Shown: in pieces, positions 24,601 through 36,900 of the stretch | Layout of the letters: the number at the start of each line of letters is the position of its first letter | Position numbering within the stretch: position 1 is the stretch's first letter | NCBI GenBank assembly: GCA_005281725.1 | Contig: SSBO01000012.1 | Coordinates: 20,163,060-20,227,059, forward strand | DNA from: Wuchereria bancrofti | Lineage: Eukaryota; Nematoda; Chromadorea; Rhabditida; Onchocercidae | DNA: 64,000 nt | Reading direction: 5' to 3' | Program-made: the position numbers and the translations under genes | Notes under the pieces: generated by a model | Seen by the model: only the letters and a program-made list of their open reading frames with translations | The model's database searches: none | Told to the model about the DNA's origin: nothing

Positions 24601-27600
24601 GATATAACCTAAACAATGAAGAAATGTTTTGGCAACAAAATAAAATAAGGTGAAGTAGTCTCAAATGCTTAAAAATTGTCCAAAAGTATAATCTGGCATA
24701 TTTTCCAGGCTAAACGCTGAAAGAAAGCCCTCGAAACTAGTTGAAAATACTAATAGTAGAATGAATCTTTCCTTTCATTAATCCGTTACTAGGTTCAAGT
24801 TCTTATTTAATAGTATTAAAGGAAATTTTCAAATTCAATACTGAGCTACAAAACAGCAAATGATGAAACCTCAGTAAATCCCCTTTTGCGATACTCTTTG
24901 CGTATGAAATTACACAAGGTGTTGTAAATATGAGCACCTTTTGGATACCAGAAAGCTGAGCCAGGACTCAATGGATGGAAGAAATACAATTCCTGGTCAC
25001 GTCCAATTTTCCTATGATCTCGTTTAGCTGCCTCCTCCTTAGAAAATTTGAAATGTAACATTTATAATAAATATGCCAAAGAAAAATTTTCTTTTTACAA
25101 ATATTATAATCATTAAAAGCATTGAAGCTCTAATGCAATATATCCTTAAAAAGCAAAGCTCTAATATGATATATCACTACTAAAAAGCCCGTCTAACACT
25201 GCCACTTAGGCAACATTTCTTTTTTGAACTTTTGGAGATGCTATCCACTGGTTACACTTCAAAGCTCTGACTGTTAATATAAATAATCTTGACAAAAGTG
25301 CTCCTGAGAACATTGCTGGAATGTTGGATAGTAATCATATCGTAAAGTCCAAATTAAAGTGATGAAAAATGTAGTGACCAAATGTACCTCAGTATTATTA
25401 CTGCTGGCTGCAGTCCTTGGAAGCCAGAGTTAAGACTGAGAGCTCACTGTTTTAATGAATACTTTAGCACATTCTTGAACGCTTATCTCTGCTAATTTCG
25501 AGAAAACGCGAAAACATGTGCTTCGGTAAAGAAGCTCTTTTTAACCACTTCTTTCCATTATCAGAAAATAACTTAAGCCAAGATTTTCAAAACAATCATT
25601 ATCATTATAATCACCAAGCACCACCTATAATTTTTTACTTTTTATGACAGGATCAAATTAACCTGCAATTTTTGCCATTCTTTGAGCTGCTTCGAATCAG
25701 GAAACGATATCCCGTAAATACGGATTAAAGATTCGGCGTCCGATCGTCCTTCCCAGTATGAACTTGACGTTTTAACCACAGTTAAAGCCTTAAACAAAAA
25801 TGATGTGACGCGATAACTACTAAAGGTCTTTTGAAGCCCGAACAACGTTAAGTCTCAAATCATATCTAAAGAAATACCAAAGTCCATTTTAATTGGTTAG
25901 TACAAATTCTACCATCACTTCCACTGTAGTAACTTTGGACTGTCCATAGAAACTATGCAGTATCAAATATTATGCATACCATATATGCTTATGTGATTTA
26001 CGAGATTAGTTGAGAGTTTAATTCATCAAATTAGGAACTATTTATCTACAAGAAAAGTTTAAAAAATCCAAAAAATCCATGAATACCTTCACTTTTCCAG
26101 TATGACGTACATGAGGTCCTCGACATAAATCAATCAGTGGCCCGCAACGATATACAGTGGTAAAAGGAGTTGTGATTTTCTCGTTTATAATACGGATCTA
26201 AAACAACAAAAAAATCTTGTAGCTTCATTTCATATTCTAATAATTCCACATAAAAAACTTGCGATTTCTACAGAAGGACCTACTAATACCTTGAATTTAT
26301 TGTATTTGAACATTTCCAGAAGATCTTCTTTTGAAACAACCAGTCGTTCAAATGGTTGCTTGTCCTGTAAGCAAGGATGTTATGAAAAATTGAAAAACAT
26401 GTCATAATATGGTGCTAGCATTATATACAAAATAATCAGTACTCACAATGACTTCACAATTAATTGAAATTAAGGATCGATGAATAACCTTAACAACGCA
26501 TTTAACAATTTGCTCCAACTTTGGAAAATCATCTGGAGTAATAGCAGATCCCTGAAATACTTTTTTTTTGATTTAATGCATTTTTGGAGATGAAAATCAT
26601 AAAGAGTGCGTGCGCTTATAAACCAAGAAAGAGTAGTTTCTCGTATTAATAAGGGAGATAATGTGAAATAAGGTGAAGTGTAGATGTGAAATACTGAAAA
26701 GAAAAAAAATAGTAGACCTCCTTCCACATATCATAATAAAATCCTTCTGAAATCGGTGGACCATAACATAGGTGACCACCGCAATAACGCTCCATAGCCT
26801 CACCCATGATATGAGCTGAACTGTGCCAAAAAACCTAAAATTTGGGGTGGTAATAATTACCAGTAGTCCTTGCTATTCGGTTATTACAAGAGACATTTTG
26901 TTCAACCGAAAAACAGCCAAAACCTTGACCAGTTTCAGGTTTTGGTCCTGCTCGGTCTGTTTTCTATGCTTTCGCACCATTCATCTCAGAAACATCATGA
27001 ATATCAAATTCTGACAATATCTGAAGTGGTGCAATCACAATGGAATTAGGAAAGTCAGTTACATGAATTCAAAAATTGTCATTCTTGGAATGAAAGACTT
27101 CCCATGTTTACAAAAAATGATTTATAATGAGGGTTATATAAAAAAAGGGTGAGAGAAATCTGCTGAATCAATACCAGTGGATACAGAAAATAAAAAACAA
27201 AGACATAATTTTGACAAAACAGAAAAAATGTCGGAAAAAGTTATTAAGATACTCGCTCACCTGTTTACCTTCATCATCATCAAACTTCAGAATTTCTAAA
27301 GTTGCATCACACTCGAATGGTCTATCCAAATCCCACACCTAAAGAAAACGATTTACTGGAAATATATTAGATGAATGATAGACATTCAATTTCTAAACAA
27401 AGGAAAAATTGGCGAAAATTAGATTAGAATTGTACAAAAAAAGAAAAAAAAGCGAAAACTAAAATTTTATAGGAAATGTACACTTTCATCCCTAAAGGTC
27501 ATGCTAAGTGATTCACTCTACCTACTTCGTCGTCTAATTTATTCATCAAAGAACAGAATAAACATCGAAATCACGTAAAAAGAGTGGAGCATTTTAACCA

Positions 27601-28336
27601 AATACTTCGTTGACACCTGAAATTCCCAGAAGAAAACAAACTTCTCCATTAACTTTCGCTACAACAGCACTATCAGCAAATCCACGACTGATTTGTTCTG
27701 CGATCATCAATGGGGTTGTACGCCATGATTCTCCCTCTAACTCCTTTCCATCTGGCAAAGTGATTTTAACTTTCTCTGATTTCTGCAAAATTAAATCGAG
27801 CTCAGAACTTACTGGTCCAAGCAGAATGGCTGAAAATGAAAACTAAACCAAAAATAAATTCCATATTCTTTAGGGAGAGGAAAATGAAAGAAATATAAAA
27901 AAATACCTTCTCAGCAATTTCTTCATGGTACTTCGCCATAAGTTTATCGAACAAAGCAATACGCTCTTCAATAAAATTAGGCCAAGGATTCAATTCAGTT
28001 GGAGCTTTACTAGTTTTCTGCAACAGGAAAAAAAAGTTAGTATCGACAATGTCGAAAGAATGTCCTTAATAACGAAAAAAATATAGATAATAAAGAAATC
28101 GGTACAAAAAAACTACCAAATATGCAAGATTTCAAATTTTCAAAATTAAAAAAAGTTTTCCGCCTCCTTTTTCATTTTCGGATTTAATACGATTTGCCTA
28201 CCATCAATAAACAATTATTACTAAATATCATAACCAAATTATTCATTTCATAGAACCAAAAAGAAACAATTATTTGTAACACAATAAATATGATTCAAAC
28301 TTCATTCGCTGATCCTTTTACTTTATCTCCAGCCAT
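21662..28336 (-). CDS. Threonyl-tRNA synthetase, 711 aa (cytosolic form)
   Basis: Twenty exons, high to low: 28301-28336, 27907-28017, 27642-27782, 27261-27338, 26718-26834, 26447-26551, 26290-26364, 26087-26197, 25663-25788, 24870-25037, 24529-24608, 24283-24414, 23926-24031, 23679-23788, 23394-23487, 23218-23318, 22867-22993, 22679-22738, 22040-22201 and 21662-21757. All splice sites are canonical, 2136 nt in frame. The enzyme charges tRNA-Thr. Domains in order: N-terminal ELNPWP block; TGS domain ([16 protein letters not shown]); editing domain with [11 protein letters not shown]; class II catalytic core with [24 protein letters not shown] (zinc Cys), [20 protein letters not shown] (motif 2), QQDDAHIF (zinc His) and [11 protein letters not shown] (motif 3); anticodon-binding domain with [15 protein letters not shown]. 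Length matches human TARS1 (723 aa). An in-frame N-terminal extension upstream may give a mitochondrial form. It heads the minus-strand gene run and is divergent from the heme transporter. Confidence 0.95.
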
Positions 28337-28564
28337 TTCAACTTTGGAAAATTTGCAACTATTTCTGTTGCTACTGAATTGTGGTTGACAATGCAATCTG
28401 GAAATTGATCGCCTGATATTGCTGAAACAGCTACTGCGGTTTCGAACTAAACGATAAGCGCCAAATAAAATCGTCAGCGTGGCAAAGCTCAATCCTAAAA
28501 TAGAAATATTTACGAATGAAATTGAAAACATTTCAGGAGGAAATGAAAATATATGAATTATCAT
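28337..28564 (-). promoter_or_regulatory. In-frame mitochondrial-type leader and alternative 5' processing site of threonyl-tRNA synthetase
   Basis: Upstream of the cytosolic ATG (28336) the frame stays open for 76 codons to ATGs at 28531 and 28564. The encoded segment is rich in Arg/Ser and almost free of acidic residues (AYRLVRNRSSCFSNIRRSIS), typical of a mitochondrial targeting peptide. Inside it, TTTCTATTTTAG ends at 28495: a strong splice or spliced-leader acceptor. An mRNA beginning at 28494 would contain no ATG before the cytosolic start. Two 5' ends could therefore give mitochondrial and cytosolic enzymes. This is inference from sequence. Confidence 0.55.
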
Positions 28565-30997
28565 CGTTCTTATTGAAGCAAAAGACTCTTAAATGTAAGA
28601 TATTATAAAGTTGAATATAAGATAAGTACACAACAACTAAGTACGATACAAAAAGGCGAGTTAAACTTGACAGATTGTTGAACTGCTTATGGTTTCTATT
28701 ATTCGTTACAATTAATTATCAATACTACAATCAACAATGTGCTAGAAAACGCTTCAGGTTAAAATCCTTGAAATCTATCCGAGAATGAGCAACTCTCCCA
28801 GTCTCGACCCCTTCCCCCTCCTCTCTGCACCACTTTCCTTTGGGATAATTGTCCAATTGCTATTATGTCACGATGACTGGTTGCTCAATAGGTTTGTGAC
28901 GCTGGCAAGTTTTGTGGATATTTGGCTATGAGTGGGAGTGTTAGAGTTGGGAGATACTACGATCAACCGGAAGTTGTACCAGGAGCCAAACGATAAATTG
29001 GCAGCGTAATTGTCAGGATTCATGTTACAGCTTGAAAAAGCATGAACGCACGTGAGAAGACACGTAAACCACTAAAATAACATTCTGCAATATCGATTAT
29101 GTGGAAGCTGTTATCTTATTACTACATCTTTAGTTATCTCTAGAAGACTGGGCCCAGCAATTTTCATCATTTCTAGTCGTCTTTGGAAGATTGGGCCCAG
29201 GGATCTTCATCATTTCTAGTCGTCTCTGGAAGATTGGGCCCAGGGATCTTCATCATCCGGAAGAATGGTTTCCCTATAATTTTCACGGAGAAAAAAATTC
29301 CTTTTCTCCCCGTTCAGGCATGATTTGCATTCTATACTTACTCCGGTTGTTGAAATTTCCTAGAAATCACTGTATGTAAATCATCACGAGAGTTTCTGAA
29401 TATTCGGTAGTTGCGATAGTCTTACTAATTATCATAATACATTACACCGATATATTTATCCGTTCTATTCTATCAAATGTTGCATTTGTTACTGTTTTAG
29501 ATGTTTCATTTAATTTATATTTGAATCAGAGAGAGTAGATTCTATTTACAGCTAACATTGAATATTCATAACTTAACTTAGGATTGATAAACTTCTCATC
29601 TTCACTATTTTCCAAAGAATTTTTTTTTTCTTTTTTAGTAGTATTAATATATTAAGCACAGAAACTGTGCCAAATGATATCAAATTAGACTACGGAAAGA
29701 ATTTATAAAATTTCATACTCTTCAGGAATGGAAAAAGTTGTGTAAATCTAGAAGATAAAGTCATATAAAGGGAAGGAATTTTTTTAATAAAAACTAGGAT
29801 CATTTTAGGAAATTTATCTCATTATTAAAGTGTTTACTTTGTTTACGTTAAATTTTAACCTTAAGCAGTTTGCATGTAACGTGCATATTTTATTTTACAC
29901 AATTGTTAAATTGTTTAAACTTGCAGGTTTTCTTTTTTTTTTTTTGAGTTTTGACATTCTGAAAAGTCTAAGTTTCAAGCCTTTCTATTGCTTCATTTAA
30001 CCAAGATATAGCAAACATAACTCATTTGCAGTAATACAATACGGAATGATTGAATGAATGACAATTATGTGTCGCAATGTTTTGTTTACTCAATCAATTT
30101 TTGTAAAGAAAAGAAAAACGTTTAATGTAACGGGTTGTTTACAGCTAATAATTTTTCTCAATTTTATAAGTGCGCGTGATATATATGAAACAGTTTACTA
30201 TGTTAGAATAATTTGATAATGAAGTTCTTTTGATGTGGATTGATATAAAGGAATGAAAAATTTGTTAGTTGAAGGAAGATTTTAATCTTTTTAAACATTG
30301 AAAACATTATTGTTAGTCGTCAGTTAGTTTTTCTTTGACAAAAGTTCGTGGAAAATTTGAATTTAATTTGGTTGAGATTGTTGTTTGATATGGATTTGAT
30401 TGAAGTGCAGAGTTGTTGTAAATCGAGAGAAAGAGTAATTTAACAGCATTTGACAATGTGACAATATAATAATCTGTTTTATTTCTTTATCAGTTATTCA
30501 TTCATTATATATTGTGATTGTTTACAGCAAATTTACAATTGTGAAATAAATTTCATCATCTAAATAGAAATTCATTAAAAAGTTCATAATTAGATGCTTA
30601 CAATATGCTTATCATTTAACTGAAAGATTTTTGAAATATTAAATGTTTGCATTAATTCAGATTTTTAGATTAATTACTTTCCTAAAAGTGTTTGCATTAA
30701 AATCTCCTGAAAGTGATTTGATTAAATCAAAATATTTTTATAATACGAAAATAAGTTGATTCTTTCAACATATTTCAATATAATGCAATTTGTTTGGGTT
30801 TTTCCGACATGTAATGAACTAATAGTGCCAATATCCTCCCTGTATTATACTGAACAACGAAAGTAATTTTCGTTGCCATCACATATGTCATTTTTTAATC
30901 TAAATTATCACTTATCATCAGTCTCCTTCACTTTTCAATTGTTTCATTCTATTTGTATTATTTATTCCACTACATCAAATCTTAGAGTTGAATTACA
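28565..30997. other. Divergent intergenic region between threonyl-tRNA synthetase and heme transporter genes
   Basis: This region should hold both promoters. A GC-richer stretch (about 28780-29060, with CCCCTTCCCCCTCCTCTC near 28810) precedes the synthetase. A 43-bp tandem repeat lies at 29140-29256. The rest is AT-rich with no exon recognised. Confidence 0.5.
29140..29256. repeat. 43-bp tandem repeat with GGGCCC core, about 2.7 copies
   Basis: Units of 43 bp contain AGA(C/T)TGGGCCCAG, then TTCATCATTTCTAGTCGTCT. Copies two and three differ at about one base; the first is partial and more diverged. It lies between the divergent synthetase and transporter genes. Confidence 0.8.
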
Positions 30998-33900
30998 ATG
31001 GCTTTGACATGCAAGATGAAAGTTCGCTTGTTTTGGCCATTGGTAGGTATCATTTCTGGAATAATGGCCGGATTGTGTTTTGCTATTATTTATCAAGTAA
31101 GTTTAGAGTATCATTTAAATTTCTTCATTTCAATATCAGAAATGATTGATTTAAAAAGGCACATATAGCTTTGTATGATTTAGTTTTAGATAATGAATTT
31201 ATTCGGAAAGTTAAAATGATTAAACATATAATAATAAAATCTTCAAAATGCAATAGTCAATTTTAATGCTTTTACAAATTGTTTGGTTTGCTTAGAAAAA
31301 ATTCTTTCAATTATATTTTTCATTTTAGGTATTTAATAAAAGGCAATGTAAATTATGTCATAACATTTCACTAATTAATATAAATAATACTTTAAAATTT
31401 ATGGAACATGTTTAGAATTGGAGTGCAACAGTAATGGCATTTATTAGTTCTGTAATTGCTATGAATCTTTTCATCATACATCGAAAGCATATCAAGGGAA
31501 CGATGTCGTTGCTATCCAAAGTCACAATTAAATTCATTTTTGCTATTCGTAAGCTGCTTATCTTTATATTTATTTTATAGTAATTTAAAAAAGTAACGTA
31601 ATAAATTCATATGCGCTTTAAATTATAGCACAGAAAAAAGTAATAATTACGGCAATTTTTCTTTTTTTTTGTATTCATGAAATCATTGATTTAATTTAAC
31701 AAGCATATTGGTATACTTATTTAAATATAGGATTGAAATGTTTATAGACTGCATACTCTGTATATTTTGCCTTGGTGGAATTATCGTTTGTGTTACGCTT
31801 GCTATAATTTGGCATCAAAATTTAACACATAAAGGTTTAATGAATGAAAATTTGTGGATAACAGCAGTTTGGTTTTTTATGACATTTAAATGGTCCATGC
31901 TTTCGGCTTGGTATATTTATCACTATTCTTCCCAAGTAATCATTCTATTTTTAACATTGTTTACTGTTCAAAAAAAAAAAATACTGAGTTAAGTGTTAGT
32001 GTTAAGGACAAAAAGGAAGGAAAGATTGGAGAGGTAAAAAGAAAAGAAAATAATTAGATTATTTGCTGACATTTATGCTAAATAATATTTGAAGCTAGGA
32101 AATGAGTCGAATTTTTTGAGATTTATGAAGTATCAGAAAGTAGTGAAAATTTTAGATTTATTTTCCTTAAATTTTTTTGTTTATTTAGCATAACTGCTTT
32201 AAATATTTTCAAATTAAAGTTTATGACTTTTTGGATAGCTCCTTTTCTCGTGTTTTTCTCTCTTTGAATACATCATTAATCTCTCATACTAAACAATTTT
32301 TCGCTATGTTTGGATCCTTTCTTAGGTTTGTAGTGAATGTAAAATTGAAATGTAAGGCTTGAAGTTATGATTTATGGAATTTCAATTGAATGAGATGGAA
32401 AATTTTTCGTTTTAAAGAAGCAAAGAATGTTCCAGTACTATTCAATCAGAATTTCTAATTTAGATTTGATATAACTCTCTATAAAACAAATTTTTCTGAA
32501 TGATAATGATTTATTGGAAAAAGGTATTATGAATATAAATAATATATTATTAAGTGTAAAAAATATTATTTATTGTATGCTAACTACATTATTATATGCT
32601 AAATTGCAGGAATACACGGAACATCTACCGAGTTAACATACCGATTTAGCAATTATAATTCTTAACTGATCATATACTATTCATTCTATCGCTTGAATTT
32701 CACCTATTCATTCATTAATGCCTTATTAAATATGCATCAATTCCTTATTGACAAAATAAAATAAGGTACATTCTGCTTACATAGCATTAATGATCAGAGA
32801 AAATGAATTTAAAAAAAAAAAAGAAAAATACCTCCATATGTTGACATTTCGATAAATTGTTTATAAGAAGGATTATGAGAAATATTATATGTTGATTTAA
32901 ATCATAATTGTTTTACAATTGATATTGTTAGCTTTTTATGGGAGATCAATGCCTAATCGATCAGTTTATGATTATCATCTAATTACCAATATTCATATTG
33001 ATTTTGTTGAATGTATAACTCATTGATTTGTTCATTTAAAATATTATTTGGCTATTTTTTTATTTATTTGAAAGTTTTACTGGTTTTTTTTTTATTGACT
33101 GAAATGGACATATGCCACTGGAATGTTTTGAAACTGAAACAGTCGTATTGTTTTATTTGTTTCTTAATTATTTTACAAAATCAGTGCCTATCTCTCAAAT
33201 TTGCTCGCTTATCTTTTGCAATCATTTTTATCAGTTTATTCATCTAATAATTGTTTGCATATAACTTATACTTTGCTTCAATTTGAATTCAGCTGAAATG
33301 AATGAAAATAAAAAAATAACTATTTTATATGAATTATTTGTTATAAAATGATAACTGATTCAAATTTCATTTTCAACAAGTGTAGGATGCACATTTCAAA
33401 ACATTTTATTATGAAATGAACTGTTCAAATTATCACGAAAAGTGCTATAATATTAACATTCCGAAAACGATAAATATATTCATTGCACCAGGTGAAAATA
33501 GAAGAAAACTAGATTGAAATTTGGAAGTGATAATCTATCGTTGAAAACAAAAACAGATGGAAATTTCGAAATAATTCCTTAATGCTAAATACCTTAATTT
33601 CCTTCTCGGAGAAAAATTTATTGATGAATTTTTAATTTGTAATTCGATATTTGCTAACGAATTCTTTCACAAATTTCCTAATTTGATATTTTGAAATATA
33701 CAAACAATAAGTTTTTGAAATATACAAACCATTTAATGTAATAAAATGAAAAAAACTCATTTTGTCGATTGATTTGTTAATTCTCTACGAAATTACTTTA
33801 TTGATTTACCAATAGTTTAATTGATTCTGTTAAAATTATTACAAATAAAATAAATTTACAGGAAATTGAAGCAAAATGAATGAAAGTAAAAGGATAAAGT

Positions 33901-36900
33901 AACTGAAGTGAATTATTCCTACAGAATTCTTATTCATAGAGTCGTCCGTTTAACTCAAGATTTTAAGAATCATTGAAGCTAGATGTTTAATTATTCTGGA
34001 TAAAGAATTCAAATTTTTTAGCTGAATTTCTACTGAATAAAATCCTCCTAATTTTGTTACTTGATTAAAATTGTAACTTTCCAAGCTCCATCAAATTTTT
34101 TAAAAGATTTGTAATTTCTAGTGAAGTATGTCATTCGTCAATATCAGAATCGATTAAATCATCGCAACCCTGAAATTCAGAATCAATTAAATTTTCTTTT
34201 TTTTTATCTTCTTAAATTCGAAATAAGTTCTTTTTTTCTCTCCCCATATTTACCTTCCTAAATTAAATAATATGTTAGATCGTAATTCAATTTAGATCTG
34301 ATTTTAATTTCACTTAAAAATTTTACTCCCTTACAAGTGCATTTTCTAGTTTATGAATGATAGATTGACCATTATAAAATGAATGTTTAATTCCACTAAT
34401 ACAAATTAATTTTATTTCTTCCTTTTATAGTTTCTTTTTCACTTTTCACGACAGATCAGTCATTTCTTGTTTCAATTATTTTGATTGTTAAATTATTTAA
34501 TGTTAATTTTATGTTTGTTCATAACATTCACATTCTATTTTAAAAAATTATTTTTCAGTCATTTTTATCTCATTTAATCTAGCACAATAATATGATATAC
34601 CACTATAATCTTTTGAATTCAATGAAAAACTACTTTACCTGAGCAATTTTTTCATCGAGCATTCGAAAAAAATCAATTTGACTAGCGCTCTCAACTTGCC
34701 TAAAAATTATTTTATAGCATTTCATTTAAATATATTATGCATCAAGGCGAATTTAGCTGAAAATTTTAAAAATTTAATTGTGCAGTTTTTTTTTTTTTTC
34801 AATACCAAGAATTCAATCTTGTAAGCTATTAGGAAAAAAATTTTTTTTTTGTTTTAATAACTCAGAATTACTTTATTGGTTTGTTGATATAAGTGATATT
34901 CGATTCCTGAACTTTTGGATCTAACGATATCCTGAAATTGATATTTTAACAGTGTATCGTTAGGATACTCTTTATTTACTCATTCATTCTTTCATGATTT
35001 GGAATGCTTAAGAAAGTTTAAAAATGGGATAGTCAACAATCTAACCTGAATTAATGGTTGGTACCATAATTAAATGGCATTATTTGGATGAAAATTTTAA
35101 AAATTATACACTTTCTTTTCAATACTAAAAATTTGTTCTTGAAAGGTATTAAAACAATAATGCATTAAAATGGATTGTTCAGGAGCATCTGAAAATAATA
35201 TTGTAATATAATCCACTTTAAAATAAATCTTTTAAGTATTTGCTATGCAAATTTGATAAATGTAAGATTTATTTTGATGAGTTTGTAAAATTTAAAATAA
35301 TGAAGCTTAAGTGTAGCAATTTGTGTCCTTCTAAAAAAAAAAAGCTTATTAGTACTTTGATGAAAGTATAATTAATGAATTACAACAAATAACACTCTAG
35401 TTAGCAAATTAAAATAAGATGTTGATTAAACGATAGCAAATATTATTAAGACAAGTGATAGAGATTAATTTGTTATCCTAACATATTCAATATAAAATTT
35501 AAATTAACGATTTTAAATCTATTCGTTATTTTAAAATTGTTCGATATAGAGTTTAAATCAATGATTTGGAATTTATTTTGCAAATTATGGAGAAAATTTT
35601 ACTTTGGTTTGAGTGTAATTCGATTGCAAAAAGTTGATCGTATCGATGACATGTCACATCGTACTACTGAATAAGCATTTTTAATGCAATTAATAGCAGT
35701 TGTCATTCCTCTAATAGTATTACTGTTATCGAATACTGCAATCGAATTCAATGATTTTGTGGCATTTGTCATCGATACAGGTTGACAATCGATAGTATCT
35801 TCCTCCTCCAATAATGGCCGATTTATGATTCCAGCGATTGTATCGGTTGAATCGGAATCAAATTCAGATTCTGTTTTAGCAATGTTCGTTCTCGAGAAGC
35901 GACATCCCATATCATTTCTTTATAAGCTTTTAAGCATTTCTAGAAATCAAAATTTTTGATCATTTCATCATTTGAATCATTTGAACTAATTAATAACACT
36001 AGAAAATGATAAATAAGTTTTATGGCAATCATTTTAAGATTCAATTACATCACTTATTGAGTTATAAGTGTAGAATTTTTCGTATTTTATTTTAAATTTA
36101 AGGAGTAATTAACTGTCATTTTTGTTGTTCACTATTGTAGGATTTTAAGATAGCAGTAGAATGGTTAATTATTAAATTGACAAATGATAGTTGAATAAAA
36201 TGGATCAATTCAATGACATTTTATTGAGCGTTTTTTTTTTTTGCTTATTTAATTTATAAACATATGTTTAATTAAAAAAAAAAGTAAGCAGAGAATGGAA
36301 AAGAAATTATGGAGGATTTTTTATTTTATTCAGGAAAATGTTACCTGTAATTAATTATTAAATAATAATTTTGCAATTGGCATTAATGAAACTTAAAATG
36401 GAACTATAAACTTAAGGAATTAGTTGGAATAATTTGTGTTAAATCATATGAAAACTTGAAAATAAACTTTCAGTAAGTGCCAGTACTAGGAGTAGTGAGA
36501 ATTAAAAATAAAATATCAAATAGAATAAAAGAGAAATGGTGTTTTAAAGAAAATTAGGAAGTGAAAGAAAAATAGCGCCCACTGTATCAAATTAATTAAA
36601 TTTTGCAATTTCTATGTGAAAGATTAAATTGTTTTTTTTTTTTTTTTAAATAAATGAAATAATAAAGCAAATGTGTGTGAAACGTTCATAAGATAATGCA
36701 AATTAATTAGTGATAATTGATGGATGTGATGGATTTAAATTTAAGCCATTTTTGCTCTTTCATGAATTACAATTATAGGTTAACAGAAAAAGGCAGTTGC
36801 CACTTAAAATGTTAGTTAAATATAGTTAAATATTTTTTTTTTCCGAAATAATAAAATGAACATGTAAATATTTTGAATTTTGAATTAATTTACTTTTGTT

